Notes: generated by a model from the letters alone, not told the origin. A stretch of DNA of 64,000 nucleotides from Collinsella tanakaei (GCF_016902615.1 NZ_JACJMB010000001.1:124001-188000), one strand, 5' to 3'; counted from the first letter of the stretch, positions 19,230 to 28,184 are shown. Translations and numbers: made by a program.

Positions 19230-19486
19230 GTCAACTCCTTAGGGGTTTTAAGCACGGGGCATGTGGCGCTGCGCTGGTGCGGCCGGTATGCGCGGCCTGG
19301 CGCTTTGCTGTCCTCGTGCCTCCTGTCGCGCTCAGGCCGCCTATGGCGTAGCGGCATGACGATATTCCGACAGGAGCCGGGCAATACGAGTCGGTATGAT
19401 ACGCGCACCGGGCCTCAAATGCCATAAAAACCTCGTCCGCTGCGGAAATCCACATTTCGCCGGCACGATGCTGAGGTCGCACCCCC
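19230..19486. other. Region upstream of rplE, no gene recognised
   Basis: The gap between the zinc-ribbon gene and rplE should contain an rplE promoter. A TATCAT -10-like hexamer is seen on the minus strand about 160 bases upstream of rplE, but no -35 at a good distance. In-frame translation shows nothing resembling L24 or L14. A leader of about 150 bases would be long enough for ribosomal-protein autoregulation, but I see no known structure. Confidence 0.4.
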
Positions 19487-20596
19487 TCAGTTCATGCGCA
19501 GCAGGTGGAACGTGACGTCGCCGTCGTCATTGAGGTAGGCCTCGATCGTGGCCGTCGCGCTGTAGATGGGCGTATCGGAGGCGCCCACCGCGTCGAGCAT
19601 GTCCGCAAGCGGCCAGCCGTAGACACGCAGCAGCACGTCCACCGGCTTCACGCCGTCAGCAGGGCGGTAAACATCGAACGCCACCTCGTAACGGTTATCC
19701 CCGATATCAGTCAGCGACGTCGTATAGGGCACGCCCATGCTCTGCCACCCCTCCACCGAGGTCGCGAAGTAGAACCAGTTTCCCTCCACGGCTCCCTTGT
19801 TGCCGTCGGAGATAGTGTAGGGCAGCTGGTCGGCGGAAACCGTGACGTCAAACTGACGCGCGATGCGGTCGATCAGATAGGTCGCGTCCACCCGGTACGC
19901 ATAGCCCTCGGCGGCGAGCGGGTCGTCGGCATCCACAGCGCTGACATGGTCGTTGGCGTTGCCCATCATGTGGTACTCCAGGTAGAGCACCATGTCCGTG
20001 ACGGTCTGCTGATCGGGGGAATCCGTTCGCTCATAGTGGCTTTGCGCGGTAATGCCCTGCCCCACCTCGGTGAAATTACTGACAAACGTTCCGATCGCCT
20101 CGCGGTCGGCAGCATTTTCGAGCGACAACTCGATGGTGCTCGGCGCGGGCTCCTGCTCAGCGTCCACGTCCACCTCGGAAGGTGCCTGTTCGGCCTCCGC
20201 CCTTTGCGCGACCGTCGTTGCGGACACCTGGCCATCGCCACCGGCCTTGAGCAGACCGAACCCCGACGTCAGCGCCGCAGCGATACCGACGCCGGCAAGC
20301 GCACCCACCCCGACGGCAAGCGCGACGGCCGCTCCCCTGCCGCGACGGGGCACCGAGGAGGACCTGCCCGCAACCGGTTGGGGGCAGGTGTCCTCCGGCC
20401 GCTGAGCTACGGGGTGCAGCGCCTCGATGACGCGCGTCGGCGCCTCGGATGGCGGCGCGACGGAGGTAACCCCATCAGGCGAGACGGCGGGCGCTCCCGA
20501 CGAAGCCCCTGACGAATCCCCCGTCATCCTCGCACCGCACGCCGTACAGAACCGGGTGCCCTCAGGCATCTTCGCCCCGCATTTCACGCAATACAC
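19487..20596 (-). CDS. Zinc-ribbon, single-pass membrane protein (paralogue 1)
   Basis: 369 aa of unknown function. The N-terminus is a zinc ribbon (CVKCGAKMPEGTRFCTACG), followed by a Pro/Ser-rich linker, one membrane helix (about residues 90-118) and a C-terminal domain of about 230 residues, presumably extracellular. The start is a GTG with GGGGG upstream. The C-terminal domain shares ITVSA-like and YGWPLADMLDAVGASDTPIY segments with its neighbour, so the two arose by tandem duplication. No catalytic motif seen. Confidence 0.75.
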   Translation of the reverse strand: MYCVKCGAKMPEGTRFCTACGARMTGDSSGASSGAPAVSPDGVTSVAPPSEAPTRVIEALHPVAQRPEDTCPQPVAGRSSSVPRRGRGAAVALAVGVGALAGVGIAAALTSGFGLLKAGGDGQVSATTVAQRAEAEQAPSEVDVDAEQEPAPSTIELSLENAADREAIGTFVSNFTEVGQGITAQSHYERTDSPDQQTVTDMVLYLEYHMMGNANDHVSAVDADDPLAAEGYAYRVDATYLIDRIARQFDVTVSADQLPYTISDGNKGAVEGNWFYFATSVEGWQSMGVPYTTSLTDIGDNRYEVAFDVYRPADGVKPVDVLLRVYGWPLADMLDAVGASDTPIYSATATIEAYLNDDGDVTFHLLRMN

Positions 20597-20653
20597 GATG
20601 TGCCCCCGTCATCTCATCAAGCAGTTTGGCCCGAAGCGCGCCGCAGTGGACCA

Positions 20654-21808
20654 TCAATTCATCCGATACAGGTGAAACGCCAGCTCGCCCTCATCGTAAT
20701 AGGCCTCGAGCGTCGCCGTGCCGCTGTAGATGGGAGTGTCTGAAGCCCCCACGGCATCGAGCATATCCGCAAGCGGCCAGCCGTACACGCGCAACTTAAT
20801 CTCCGCCGGTGCCACGTTGCCGGAGGGCCGATAGACATCAAAGGTCACGTCGAACAGGTTGCCGCCCGTATCGACAAGCGACGTCACATTGGCCACCCCC
20901 TGGCTGGCAAACCACGCATCGGACCCGAAGCCGTAGTAGAACCACCCGTCCGACACCGTTCCGCGTCCGCCCGAGCTGTGCTCATAACCCAGCTGGTCCG
21001 GTGTGACGTTCACGCCGAAGTACTTGTAGACAAGCCCGCAGAAATAGTCCGCGTCACAGCGGAACTGGTACCCCTCGGCTGCAAACGGATCGTCAGCACC
21101 GACGGTCTCGATGTGCGCGTTCTGGTTGCCGCTCATGTGGCGCTCGAGAAACACGATCATCTCGGCAAGGGTCGCGGGGTCGGAAGCGTCTTCACGTGTG
21201 AAATGACTCCGGGCGGACAGTCCCTCGTTTACCTCGGAGAAGTTCGTCACAAAGGTGTTGATGACCTCGCGGTCGCTTTGGGAGGAGAGATCGGGCGAGA
21301 TCGTGCTCGGGGCGCGTCGGGGCTCAGGGCTACTCGACGCCGCGCCCGAGGTTGCCGCGTCAGCACCCGTCATCCCTTCGCCCGCTGCATCGGTATCCTG
21401 TCCAGTATCGGCAGGCGTCACCGTCGTGTTCAATGCGGCATCCCCGCTTGTAGCCGTTCGGTCGACAGCGCGCACCGATGTCTGCCCTGCTTGCTGCCCA
21501 CCGAATCCAAGCAGGCCGAATCCCGATGTCGCGATGGCAGCGATACCGACGCCAAGCACAGCGACGCCCGCCACCACAGCCGCGATGAGAGGTGCTCTCG
21601 AGCGCTTCTGCGGCTGCTCCGGCACGCCTGCAGCCTGGGGATCGGGGGCTGCCGCCGACGGCGTCGGCGTGGCGCCCGCGGCAGCGTCGGCTGGCGTGAC
21701 CGGGACAGGCGTTCCCGCTATATCGTCCTCTTCAACCATCTTCGCGCCGCACACTGTGCAAAAGCGCGCCCCCTCGGGCATCTGGGCCCCGCACTCAGTG
21801 CAAAACAT
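20654..21808 (-). CDS. Zinc-ribbon, single-pass membrane protein (paralogue 2)
   Basis: 384 aa, unknown function. Same order as its downstream paralogue: zinc ribbon (CTECGAQMPEGARFCTVCG), linker, one membrane helix (about residues 75-97), a low-complexity Thr/Asp/Ala stretch, then the shared C-terminal domain (SDREVINTFVTNFSEVNEG; YGWPLADMLDAVGASDTPIY). I start at the ATG at 21808, five bases after GGGGGT; a longer frame to 22033 would place residues before the zinc ribbon that the paralogue lacks. Confidence 0.75.
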   Translation of the reverse strand: MFCTECGAQMPEGARFCTVCGAKMVEEDDIAGTPVPVTPADAAAGATPTPSAAAPDPQAAGVPEQPQKRSRAPLIAAVVAGVAVLGVGIAAIATSGFGLLGFGGQQAGQTSVRAVDRTATSGDAALNTTVTPADTGQDTDAAGEGMTGADAATSGAASSSPEPRRAPSTISPDLSSQSDREVINTFVTNFSEVNEGLSARSHFTREDASDPATLAEMIVFLERHMSGNQNAHIETVGADDPFAAEGYQFRCDADYFCGLVYKYFGVNVTPDQLGYEHSSGGRGTVSDGWFYYGFGSDAWFASQGVANVTSLVDTGGNLFDVTFDVYRPSGNVAPAEIKLRVYGWPLADMLDAVGASDTPIYSGTATLEAYYDEGELAFHLYRMN

Positions 21809-22241
21809 GACAACCCCCATCTTCGACCTCGTGTCACATATGCCCACATTGTACGCGACCCCGTCCGCACGGTGGCACGCGTACACATTGGAAACGCCAT
21901 ATACCGACCCTACGGCATTTGACGCCGTTTTATACCGGGGCACAGACACCTTTTCAATCCGGACGCGCGCCGCTGGACAAAAACGGCTTGAGTGGGACTC
22001 CTCATTGACCTTATAGGTTTCTATAACTGTCAATTGAGCGATAATTTCTCATCGTTCTTATCAATACACCAGATACCTTGCAATAACTATTCATCGTCCA
22101 CAAGCCGTACATCCTGTGTCACGCTGTATACGTCCCACTCAGCGCGTTTTTGTCCAGAGGAGTACCTGGCGCCTCCGCTCGCATGCGGGCGGCACCTCTC
22201 GAGGCCAACAATCGCGTCCGCACGGTCCCCGCGCACGGAAA
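21809..22241. other. AT-rich intergenic region
   Basis: No gene seen. It holds the inverted-repeat element at 21973-22157 and an interior that is much more AT-rich than the surrounding genes. The first 160 bases may carry the promoter of the zinc-ribbon gene. Confidence 0.5.
21973..22157. mobile_element. Possible 185-bp miniature inverted-repeat element
   Basis: The ends are 26-bp imperfect inverted repeats (21973-21998 and 22132-22157) beginning CTGGACAAAAACG and ending TGAGTGGGAC, differing at about three or four positions. The 133-bp interior is AT-rich and non-coding. This is the shape of a MITE or the relic of an insertion sequence. No target-site duplication is evident; a very large transcriptional hairpin is the alternative. 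Confidence 0.4.
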
Positions 22242-22275
22242 AAGCGTCCCCGTTTGTCAGCAAACGGGGACGCTT
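22242..22275 (-). terminator. Strong terminator of the yqeB-xdhC transcript
   Basis: A perfect 15-bp stem (22242-22256 with 22261-22275) with a TCAG/CTGA loop. On the minus strand it is followed by TTTTT, and it lies 109 bases past the stop of the XdhC-like gene. Confidence 0.88.
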
Positions 22276-22383
22276 GCGCTCAACTTCGGTTCTGCGCCGG
22301 TGGTACGCGTCAGCGCGGTTCACACGCTGCGCTCCCCCAACGCCTGCGGCATCCATATAAGATGCACGAACGCGGCCCGGGCA

Positions 22384-23412
22384 TCAGTGAATGCGGGGCA
22401 GCAGGCGCGTGCGGCGATGCTCGATCATCTCGGCGGCGATGCTGATGGCGATCTCCTCGGGCGTCTCCGCCTGGATGGGAACGCCGACGGGCATGTGCAC
22501 CTGTGCGATCTCGTCTTCGGAGAACCCCGCCTCGGCGAGCTGCGCGTGCACGAACGCCGTCTTCTTCTTGCTGCCTAAGCAGCCCAGGTAGGTCGGATGG
22601 CAGGCAAGGGCCTGAATCACGACGGCGCGGTCGCTCTTGTGACCGGAGGTGGCGCAAACTACGAAGTCGCGGCTTCCGATGGTGCAGGTGTCGGCGATGC
22701 GATCGTAGTCAACCAGCCGGCACTCGACGGCATCCGACATGAGACCGCGCTCGAGCATCTCGGGCCTGTCGTCGCAGGCAACGACGGCGAATCCCGTCGC
22801 CGCCAGCGTCGACGCGAGCGCTCGGCCCACATGCCCGCAACCGAAGATATAGGTGTAGCCCTCCGGACAGATGGGTTCGAGGTAGCGATTGCCCGCGATC
22901 CCCGCTCGAATCGACGCCTGGTCAGACAGATGCTCGATCGCCCACGGCACCGAGCCCGCAACTGTGCGGCGCGACGCTTCACCGTGCTCCGTCGTGTCCG
23001 CAACATCCGCCCTGAACCCCGACAGATCGAACACGAGAACGCCCTCGCCGCGATCGGCGAGCACCTGACGCTCACGGGACAGAACGTCGCGCAGCGTTGC
23101 GTCCACGAGCACATGGCAGAGCGTGACCGCCCCGCCGCAAATCATGCCGGTGTCACTCTTCTTCCCGCCGATCGTGTAGCGCACAAGGCAGCTTCGGCGC
23201 GCCTCGAGGAGCTCCTGTGCATCCTTTTGCGCGATAGCCTCCATGCTGCCCCCGCCCACGGTGCCGAGCAGCTCCCCGCCCTCGAACAGGGCCATCCAAG
23301 CTCCCGCCGAGCGCGGGGCCGAGCCGTGCGTCTGCGCGACGACGGTCAGCTCGGCGCACGAACCTGCGTCGATGGTTTCCAGCAGGCGGTCAACAATCTC
23401 GATCTTATTCAT
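22384..23412 (-). CDS. XdhC/CoxI family molybdenum-hydroxylase maturation protein
   Basis: 342 aa. The XdhC family binds molybdenum cofactor and delivers the sulfurated form to xanthine-dehydrogenase-like enzymes. The N-terminal CoxI domain has THGSAPRSAGAWM and GTVGGGSMEA; the C-terminal Rossmann domain has YIFGCGHVGRALAS and ends with LGCLGSKKKTAFVHAQLAEA. The start at 23412 (MNKIEIVD) has AAGGA eight bases upstream. It follows yqeB by 52 bases in the same transcript, consistent with a role in maturing the hydroxylase of arm 2. Confidence 0.9.
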   Translation of the reverse strand: MNKIEIVDRLLETIDAGSCAELTVVAQTHGSAPRSAGAWMALFEGGELLGTVGGGSMEAIAQKDAQELLEARRSCLVRYTIGGKKSDTGMICGGAVTLCHVLVDATLRDVLSRERQVLADRGEGVLVFDLSGFRADVADTTEHGEASRRTVAGSVPWAIEHLSDQASIRAGIAGNRYLEPICPEGYTYIFGCGHVGRALASTLAATGFAVVACDDRPEMLERGLMSDAVECRLVDYDRIADTCTIGSRDFVVCATSGHKSDRAVVIQALACHPTYLGCLGSKKKTAFVHAQLAEAGFSEDEIAQVHMPVGVPIQAETPEEIAISIAAEMIEHRRTRLLPRIH

Positions 23413-23464
23413 GCATGTCATCCTTCATAGGTGTTCGCCCAAGGGACCTCAGCCCACGTGCCCG

Positions 23465-24247
23465 TTAGCGTGAGAAATGGAGCAGGGCCTCGAGCACGCC
23501 GCCGGCCACGGCGCTCGCCTTGTCCGAAACCGTCGTGCAAAACGACGCGTCGCCGCGCGGGTCGATATCTCCCGCCTTCATGCCGCGGGTCGCGAAGACC
23601 CCGGGGGCGAGCAGACCGCGCAACACGCCGTCGATCGTGGCGCGCATGGGTTCGCCTGCGACGCGTCCCACGACCTCGCCGGCGCACACGGTGTCCCCGA
23701 TGGCGCGCACGCACTCGAACGGGCCGTCCGCCGGAGCGCGCAGCACGCGGTCGGCTCCCACGCCGGCGATGATGCCCGGAATGCCCGTGTTGGGGATCGG
23801 CGAGCCCTCGTACAGGGCGCGCCCGAGGTAATGCCCGCGCTTCGTCTCGACGGCCGCATGGCAGTCGACGCCCGCCGTGAACCCCGGGCCGACGCCGATC
23901 ACGACAGGCGCCATGTCCATCGTCGTCCCGAGGTTGCGCTTGGCGAGAATCGCATCGACCACCGCGTCGGGCGCGAGCTCGGCCACCCGCTCCGCTGCGG
24001 GATCGACCATCACGGCGATATCCCCTGGTGTCATGATGGAGCGCGCCTCGTCGGGCGTGGCAGCGAGACGCGCGCACGCATCCTCGACACGCGCCTCGCC
24101 GCAGCGGATCGCCTCGGAGAACGCGACCGTGCGCCTGATGCACGTCGGCTCGGCGATATCGGCCATCACCACATCCATACCGGCTCGGTGCAGCCTGAGG
24201 GCGATGCCGCTCGCCAGGTCACCCGCGCCGCGCATATACACCAGCAT
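23465..24247 (-). CDS. yqeB: Selenium-dependent molybdenum hydroxylase maturation protein YqeB
   Basis: 260 aa. YqeB (EF2563 family) is a marker of genomes that put a labile selenium atom into molybdenum hydroxylases. Visible features are the N-terminal MRGAGDLASGIALRLHRAG nucleotide-binding-like motif, LAKRNLGTTMDMAP, VIGVGPGFTAGVDCHAAVE and GKAGDIDPRG-like sequence at the end. Divergent from yqeC, with 124 bases between them. The biochemical step is not established. Confidence 0.9.
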   Translation of the reverse strand: MLVYMRGAGDLASGIALRLHRAGMDVVMADIAEPTCIRRTVAFSEAIRCGEARVEDACARLAATPDEARSIMTPGDIAVMVDPAAERVAELAPDAVVDAILAKRNLGTTMDMAPVVIGVGPGFTAGVDCHAAVETKRGHYLGRALYEGSPIPNTGIPGIIAGVGADRVLRAPADGPFECVRAIGDTVCAGEVVGRVAGEPMRATIDGVLRGLLAPGVFATRGMKAGDIDPRGDASFCTTVSDKASAVAGGVLEALLHFSR

Positions 24248-24371
24248 GTCAATCTCATCCTTTCATCGGGACGCGCGCCCGTGCGCATCCCGTCATGGTA
24301 CCTTGTCCCCAAGCGGCTTCGCACCCATGCGCGCAGCGTCGGGCGCAAGCGGCACGCGAGAGAGGAACCCC

Positions 24372-25058
24372 ATGTACGACCCTGTCGACCTCATCGATAT
24401 CGTCCGCCGGCTGCGCGGCGTCACCGCCGTCATCGGCGGCGGCGGCAAGTCAACGTTTCTTACACGGGTGGGCGCGGGTCTGTCAGAGCGCGGCACGCGC
24501 TGCATACTCGCGACCTCGACGCACATGTTCCCCGCGGCGGGCGTCGCGCTCGAGGACGAGGACACCGGCGCGCCGCTCACCCAGACGGGCGTCATCGAGC
24601 AGGCGACCGGCAAGCTCACCGCGCCGGCGGAGCCGTGGGAGGCGCTCGCCGGCCGCGCGGACCACGTCCTCGTGGAGGCTGACGGCTCGCGCGGTCTGCC
24701 CTTCAAGGCGCACAGCGACCGCGAGCCGGTCATCCCCGCGCTCTGCGCGCGCGTCGTCTACATCGTCGGCGCACAGGGGTTCGGCCTGCCCATCTACGAC
24801 GTCGTGCACCGCCCGCAGCTGTTCTGTCAGCTCACCGGTGCCGCACAGGCCGACATCGCCACGCCCGAGCTCATCGCCGCCGGCATCGCCGCCGAGGGCC
24901 TCGTCGGGCTTTCCGACGACATCGTGATCGTCAACCAAACCGAAACCGATGAAGCGCGCGAGCAGGCGGCCGCCTTCGCCCGCGCGCTCACCGGCTCCAT
25001 GGCTTGTCCGATTCTCGCCGGAAGCCTGCGCGAGCTCGACCTCTATCGGCTCACATAG
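24372..25058 (+). CDS. yqeC: Selenium-dependent hydroxylase accessory protein YqeC
   Basis: 228 aa, a P-loop protein found with YqeB in selenium-dependent molybdenum hydroxylase loci. P-loop VIGGGGKSTFL near residue 20, then RCILATSTHMFPA and HVLVEADGSRGLPFKAH, the typical VEADGS block. The ATG at 24372 is preceded by GAGAGAGGA; the long upstream frame is antisense to yqeB. Its 3' end overlaps the hydantoinase 3' end by 16 bases, tail to tail. The precise reaction is unknown. Confidence 0.9.
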   Translation: MYDPVDLIDIVRRLRGVTAVIGGGGKSTFLTRVGAGLSERGTRCILATSTHMFPAAGVALEDEDTGAPLTQTGVIEQATGKLTAPAEPWEALAGRADHVLVEADGSRGLPFKAHSDREPVIPALCARVVYIVGAQGFGLPIYDVVHRPQLFCQLTGAAQADIATPELIAAGIAAEGLVGLSDDIVIVNQTETDEAREQAAAFARALTGSMACPILAGSLRELDLYRLT

Positions 25059-26407
25059 ACACCGGGGCGCTCGCCGGTGGGAGCCCCGTCGCGCGCGGCG
25101 AGCACGCCGCCCACGTAGACGAGGTGGGCGCGGCCGTGCGCCTCGAAGCCCTCGTAGGGCGTGTAGTCGACGGCCTGCTGCTGCGTGGCGGCGGAAATCG
25201 TCCAGCGGGCCCGCGGATCCCACACGCACACATCGGCATCGGCGCCCTCGGCAAGACGGCCCTTTCTCGGCCACATGCCGAACACGCGCGCCGGCCCCTC
25301 GCTCATGAGATGCATGAGCTCGATGGGACCGAGCTGGCCTGCGAACGTCGTGGCGATCACGGCGGGACGGTGCTCGATACCCGGGCCTCCGTTCGGAATC
25401 TTCGTGAAGTCACCCCGTCCGCGGTCCTTCTGGCCATGCAGGTTGAACGAGCAGTGATCGGTGGCGATGGAATCGACCTCGCCCGCGCACACGGCCTCCC
25501 GCAGCGCGCGGATGTCCGCCGGTTTGCGCAGAGGCGGGCTCATCACGTACTTCGCGCCGGCGAAGCCGTCGTCTCCCTCCTCCAGATAGCGCGTATCGTC
25601 GAGCGTGAGGTACTGCGGGCAGGTCTCCACGAAGATGCCCTGCTGCCCATGCGCCCGCGCCGCGCGGACAGCGTCAAGGCCGAGGGCGGTCGAGAGGTGC
25701 ACGACGTTCACCTTGGCGCCCGCGATCCGCGCCAGGTAGAGCAGGCGCGAGACGGCGTCAGCCTCGGCCTCGGCAGGACGCGACAGCGGATGGCCCTCGG
25801 GCCCCGTGATGCCGGCGGCGAGCACTTCGCGCTGCAGCTCGTTCACCACGTCACCGTTCTCGCAGTGCACGCAGAGCACCGCGTCGAGGTCGCGCACCAC
25901 GCGCAGGCACTGCAGCGTCTCGGCATCGGTCAGCTTCAGATGGTCATAGGCCAGATAGGTCTTGAACGAGCTCACGCCCGCCTCGCGCATGCGGCGCATC
26001 TGGGCGGGGCTGTCGGGTCCCCACTCGGCGATCGCCATGTGGAAGCCGTAGTTGGCCGTGCAGGTGCCGTCGGCGCGGCGGTGCCACTCCGCCAGCGCCT
26101 CGTCCATCGTCACGCCGCGATCGGCCGTCGCGTAGTCCACGATGGTCGTCGTGCCGCCGCAGGCTGCCGCACGCGTGCCGGTCTCGAAGCTGTCGGCCGT
26201 CCAGTCCATGCCCGTCCAGCACTGCAGATGGGTGTGCGCGTCAATGAAGCCGGGAAACACCCAGCAACCCGTCGCGTCCTCCACCGTATCGCCCGGCGCG
26301 GCCTCTATCGATGCCGCCACCTTCGCGATCGTGCCGCCGTCCAGCGCGATGTCACCGCAGCGCAGCCCCTCGGGTGTGACGAGCGCGCCGCCTTTGATGA
26401 TGATCAT
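25043..26407 (-). CDS. Dihydropyrimidinase/D-hydantoinase (HyuA/HydA-like)
   Basis: 454 aa cyclic amidohydrolase. GFIDAHTHLQ gives the first metal ligands; SSFKTYLAYDH carries the lysine that is carboxylated to bridge the metals; HCENGD, VHLSTALG and SIATDHCSFN complete the site. In anaerobic purine loci the homologue is thought to open a hydantoin-like ring; this substrate is inferred from context. The start at 26407 (MIIIKGG) has AGGAGG six bases upstream. The 83-base gap to mocA contains a hairpin. Confidence 0.92.
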   Translation of the reverse strand: MIIIKGGALVTPEGLRCGDIALDGGTIAKVAASIEAAPGDTVEDATGCWVFPGFIDAHTHLQCWTGMDWTADSFETGTRAAACGGTTTIVDYATADRGVTMDEALAEWHRRADGTCTANYGFHMAIAEWGPDSPAQMRRMREAGVSSFKTYLAYDHLKLTDAETLQCLRVVRDLDAVLCVHCENGDVVNELQREVLAAGITGPEGHPLSRPAEAEADAVSRLLYLARIAGAKVNVVHLSTALGLDAVRAARAHGQQGIFVETCPQYLTLDDTRYLEEGDDGFAGAKYVMSPPLRKPADIRALREAVCAGEVDSIATDHCSFNLHGQKDRGRGDFTKIPNGGPGIEHRPAVIATTFAGQLGPIELMHLMSEGPARVFGMWPRKGRLAEGADADVCVWDPRARWTISAATQQQAVDYTPYEGFEAHGRAHLVYVGGVLAARDGAPTGERPGVYVSR

Positions 26408-26439
26408 ACGCATCCTCCTTTTCGCCTCGTGCGAGACAC

Positions 26440-26485
26440 TCGATGCCGAAGCTCTTGCCGCACCGCAGCAGAGCGCCGGCATCGA
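26440..26485 (-). other. Intercistronic hairpin between mocA-like gene and hydantoinase
   Basis: TCGATGCCG (26440-26448) pairs with CGGCATCGA (26477-26485), with extra pairing (GAGAC/GTCTC) outside. There is no following T-run, so it looks like an RNA-processing or stability element rather than a terminator. Confidence 0.5.
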
Positions 26486-26490
26486 CCGTC

Positions 26491-27138
26491 TCACCTGGTA
26501 TCGCGCGATGGGGCGCCCACGTTGCGCCCCGCGTGCTCGCGCACGCAGCGCACCGCCCGCTCGAGATCGGCCGGCGTGTCGACATCGAGCAGCTCACAGC
26601 CCCCGTGCGCCGGAACAAGCGAGATGGTGACCTCCCCGCGGCGCAGCAGCGCGCCGCCGCCCTGCGCGCCGGAAAGCGCCATGAGCCCATCGAAACATGC
26701 GCGCGGAAAGAGCACGGGACTGCCGGCGGCCCCCTCCCACGAGAGGCGGTAAGCGCGCGTCGGGTCCTTTCGGAACGCCTCCGCCAGACGGCGAAAGCTC
26801 GCCGTGCTCACCAGGGGCTGGTCGCCCGGCAAAAACAGGCAGCCCTCCCACCGGTCGCGCCCCGCGGCGAGCCCGCATCGCACGACCTCGCTGCGAAGCG
26901 GGGCACCCTGCGCGACGTCGACGGTCTTGACGGCAAAGCCCGCGGCCTCCACCGCGCGCGCAACATGCGCGTCGCGCACGCACAGCACGCGCTCGAACGC
27001 ATCGGCGGGCACCGACGCCACCGTGCGCACGATGAGCGGCAACCCCGCCACGTCGGCGAGCAGCTTGTCACCCGCCCCGCCTGCGGCGGCGAAGCGCGTA
27101 CCCTGCCCGCAGGCCATGATCACGCACCCGAGCTTCAT
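26491..27138 (-). CDS. MobA/MocA-like nucleotidyltransferase
   Basis: 215 aa. The N-terminal CVIMACGQGTRFAAAGG is the NTP-binding loop, with GDKLLADVAG providing the following lysine, and LFLPGDQPLV the metal-binding aspartate region. MocA (YgfJ) adds CMP to molybdopterin for hydroxylase-type enzymes, which fits this locus. The start at 27138 has GAGGAGG upstream; the frame upstream of that overlaps the carbamate kinase. A related quality-control or MobA role cannot be excluded. Confidence 0.85.
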   Translation of the reverse strand: MKLGCVIMACGQGTRFAAAGGAGDKLLADVAGLPLIVRTVASVPADAFERVLCVRDAHVARAVEAAGFAVKTVDVAQGAPLRSEVVRCGLAAGRDRWEGCLFLPGDQPLVSTASFRRLAEAFRKDPTRAYRLSWEGAAGSPVLFPRACFDGLMALSGAQGGGALLRRGEVTISLVPAHGGCELLDVDTPADLERAVRCVREHAGRNVGAPSRDTR

Positions 27139-27189
27139 GACGTCCTCCTCGCAACACCGTCGGTCGGCACTCCCCTCACCATAGCAAAG

Positions 27190-27217
27190 GGGATGCCCCG
27201 CGCGCACGGGGCATCCC
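27190..27217 (-). other. Intercistronic hairpin between arcC and mocA-like gene
   Basis: A perfect 11-bp stem (27190-27200 with 27207-27217) and a six-base loop. On the minus strand it is followed by CTTTGC only, so it may be a weak terminator or a processing site that lowers expression of the downstream genes. Confidence 0.6.
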
Positions 27218-27239
27218 ACTGGAAGGAGAGCTATGGATG

Positions 27240-28184
27240 TTACGCGCGCTCGATGCGGGTACCGGTCTTGCCGGCAAGGCCGTCTGCCGCCTTCTCGAGC
27301 AGGGTGATGAGCGCGGTGCGCCCCTCCTTGCTCTCGACGAACGCCGTGGCGGCCTGGACCTTCGGCAACATGGAGCCGCTGCCGAACTCGCCGGCACGAC
27401 CCAGCTCGTTCGCGCGCGCGGGCGTCAGGGTGTCCAGCCACTCCTCGTGGTCGGTGCCGAACCCGATGGCAACCTTCTCGACCGCCGTCAGGATGACGAG
27501 CGAATCGGCGTCGAGCTGCTCGGCGAGCTTCTCGGCGGCGAAGTCCTTGTCGATGACGGCCGCGGCGCCCTTGAGATGATGCCCCTCGGTGTTCACGACC
27601 GGGATGCCGCCACCGCCGCAGCAGATGACGACGTGGTTTGCCGCGACGAGCGACTCGATGGTGTCGAGCTCGACGATCGACACGGGCTTCGGGCTCGCCA
27701 CGACGCGACGGTAGCCCTTCTTCTCGTCATGCATGAACTCGTAGCCGCGGTCGCGGGTGAGCTGCTCGGCCTCCTGCTCGCTCATGAACGGGCCGATGGG
27801 CTTCGTGGGGTTCTCGAAGGCGGGGTCGTCCGCGTCGACCTGGATCTGGGTCAGCACGGTGGCCACGCCCTTGTCCATGCCGCGGTCGAGCATCTCCTCG
27901 CGCAGGGCGTTCTGCAGGTCGTAACCGATGTAGCCCTGGCTCATCGCGCCGCACACCGACAGCGGGCAGGGAATGTACTTCTCGGGATTGGAGCGGGTGA
28001 GCTCGGCCATGGCGTTGGCGATCATGCCGACCTGCGGGCCGTTGCCGTGCACGATGATGACCTCGTTGCCCTCCTCGATGAGGTCGACGATGGCGCGCGC
28101 GGTGATCTTCACGGCGGCCATCTGCTCGGGCAGGTTGGAGCCGAGCGCATTGCCCCCGAGGGCGACGACGATGCGGCGAGACAT
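27240..28184 (-). CDS. arcC: Carbamate kinase
   Basis: 314 aa; carbamoyl phosphate + ADP gives ATP, CO2 and ammonia. RIVVALGGNALG, VIIVHGNGPQVG, and VICCGGGGIPV are the kinase motifs. In E. coli the purine-locus copy is YqeA. Placed right after ygeW, it would harvest the carbamoyl phosphate released there as ATP, which would be the energy-conserving step of purine fermentation. AAAGGTGG precedes the ATG. Confidence 0.95.
   Translation of the reverse strand: MSRRIVVALGGNALGSNLPEQMAAVKITARAIVDLIEEGNEVIIVHGNGPQVGMIANAMAELTRSNPEKYIPCPLSVCGAMSQGYIGYDLQNALREEMLDRGMDKGVATVLTQIQVDADDPAFENPTKPIGPFMSEQEAEQLTRDRGYEFMHDEKKGYRRVVASPKPVSIVELDTIESLVAANHVVICCGGGGIPVVNTEGHHLKGAAAVIDKDFAAEKLAEQLDADSLVILTAVEKVAIGFGTDHEEWLDTLTPARANELGRAGEFGSGSMLPKVQAATAFVESKEGRTALITLLEKAADGLAGKTGTRIERA

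Noticed and set aside
19230-19486. Possible remnant of rplX or rplN upstream of rplE
   Set aside because: All reading frames were checked by eye; none shows L24 or L14 motifs, so the genes are absent rather than decayed.
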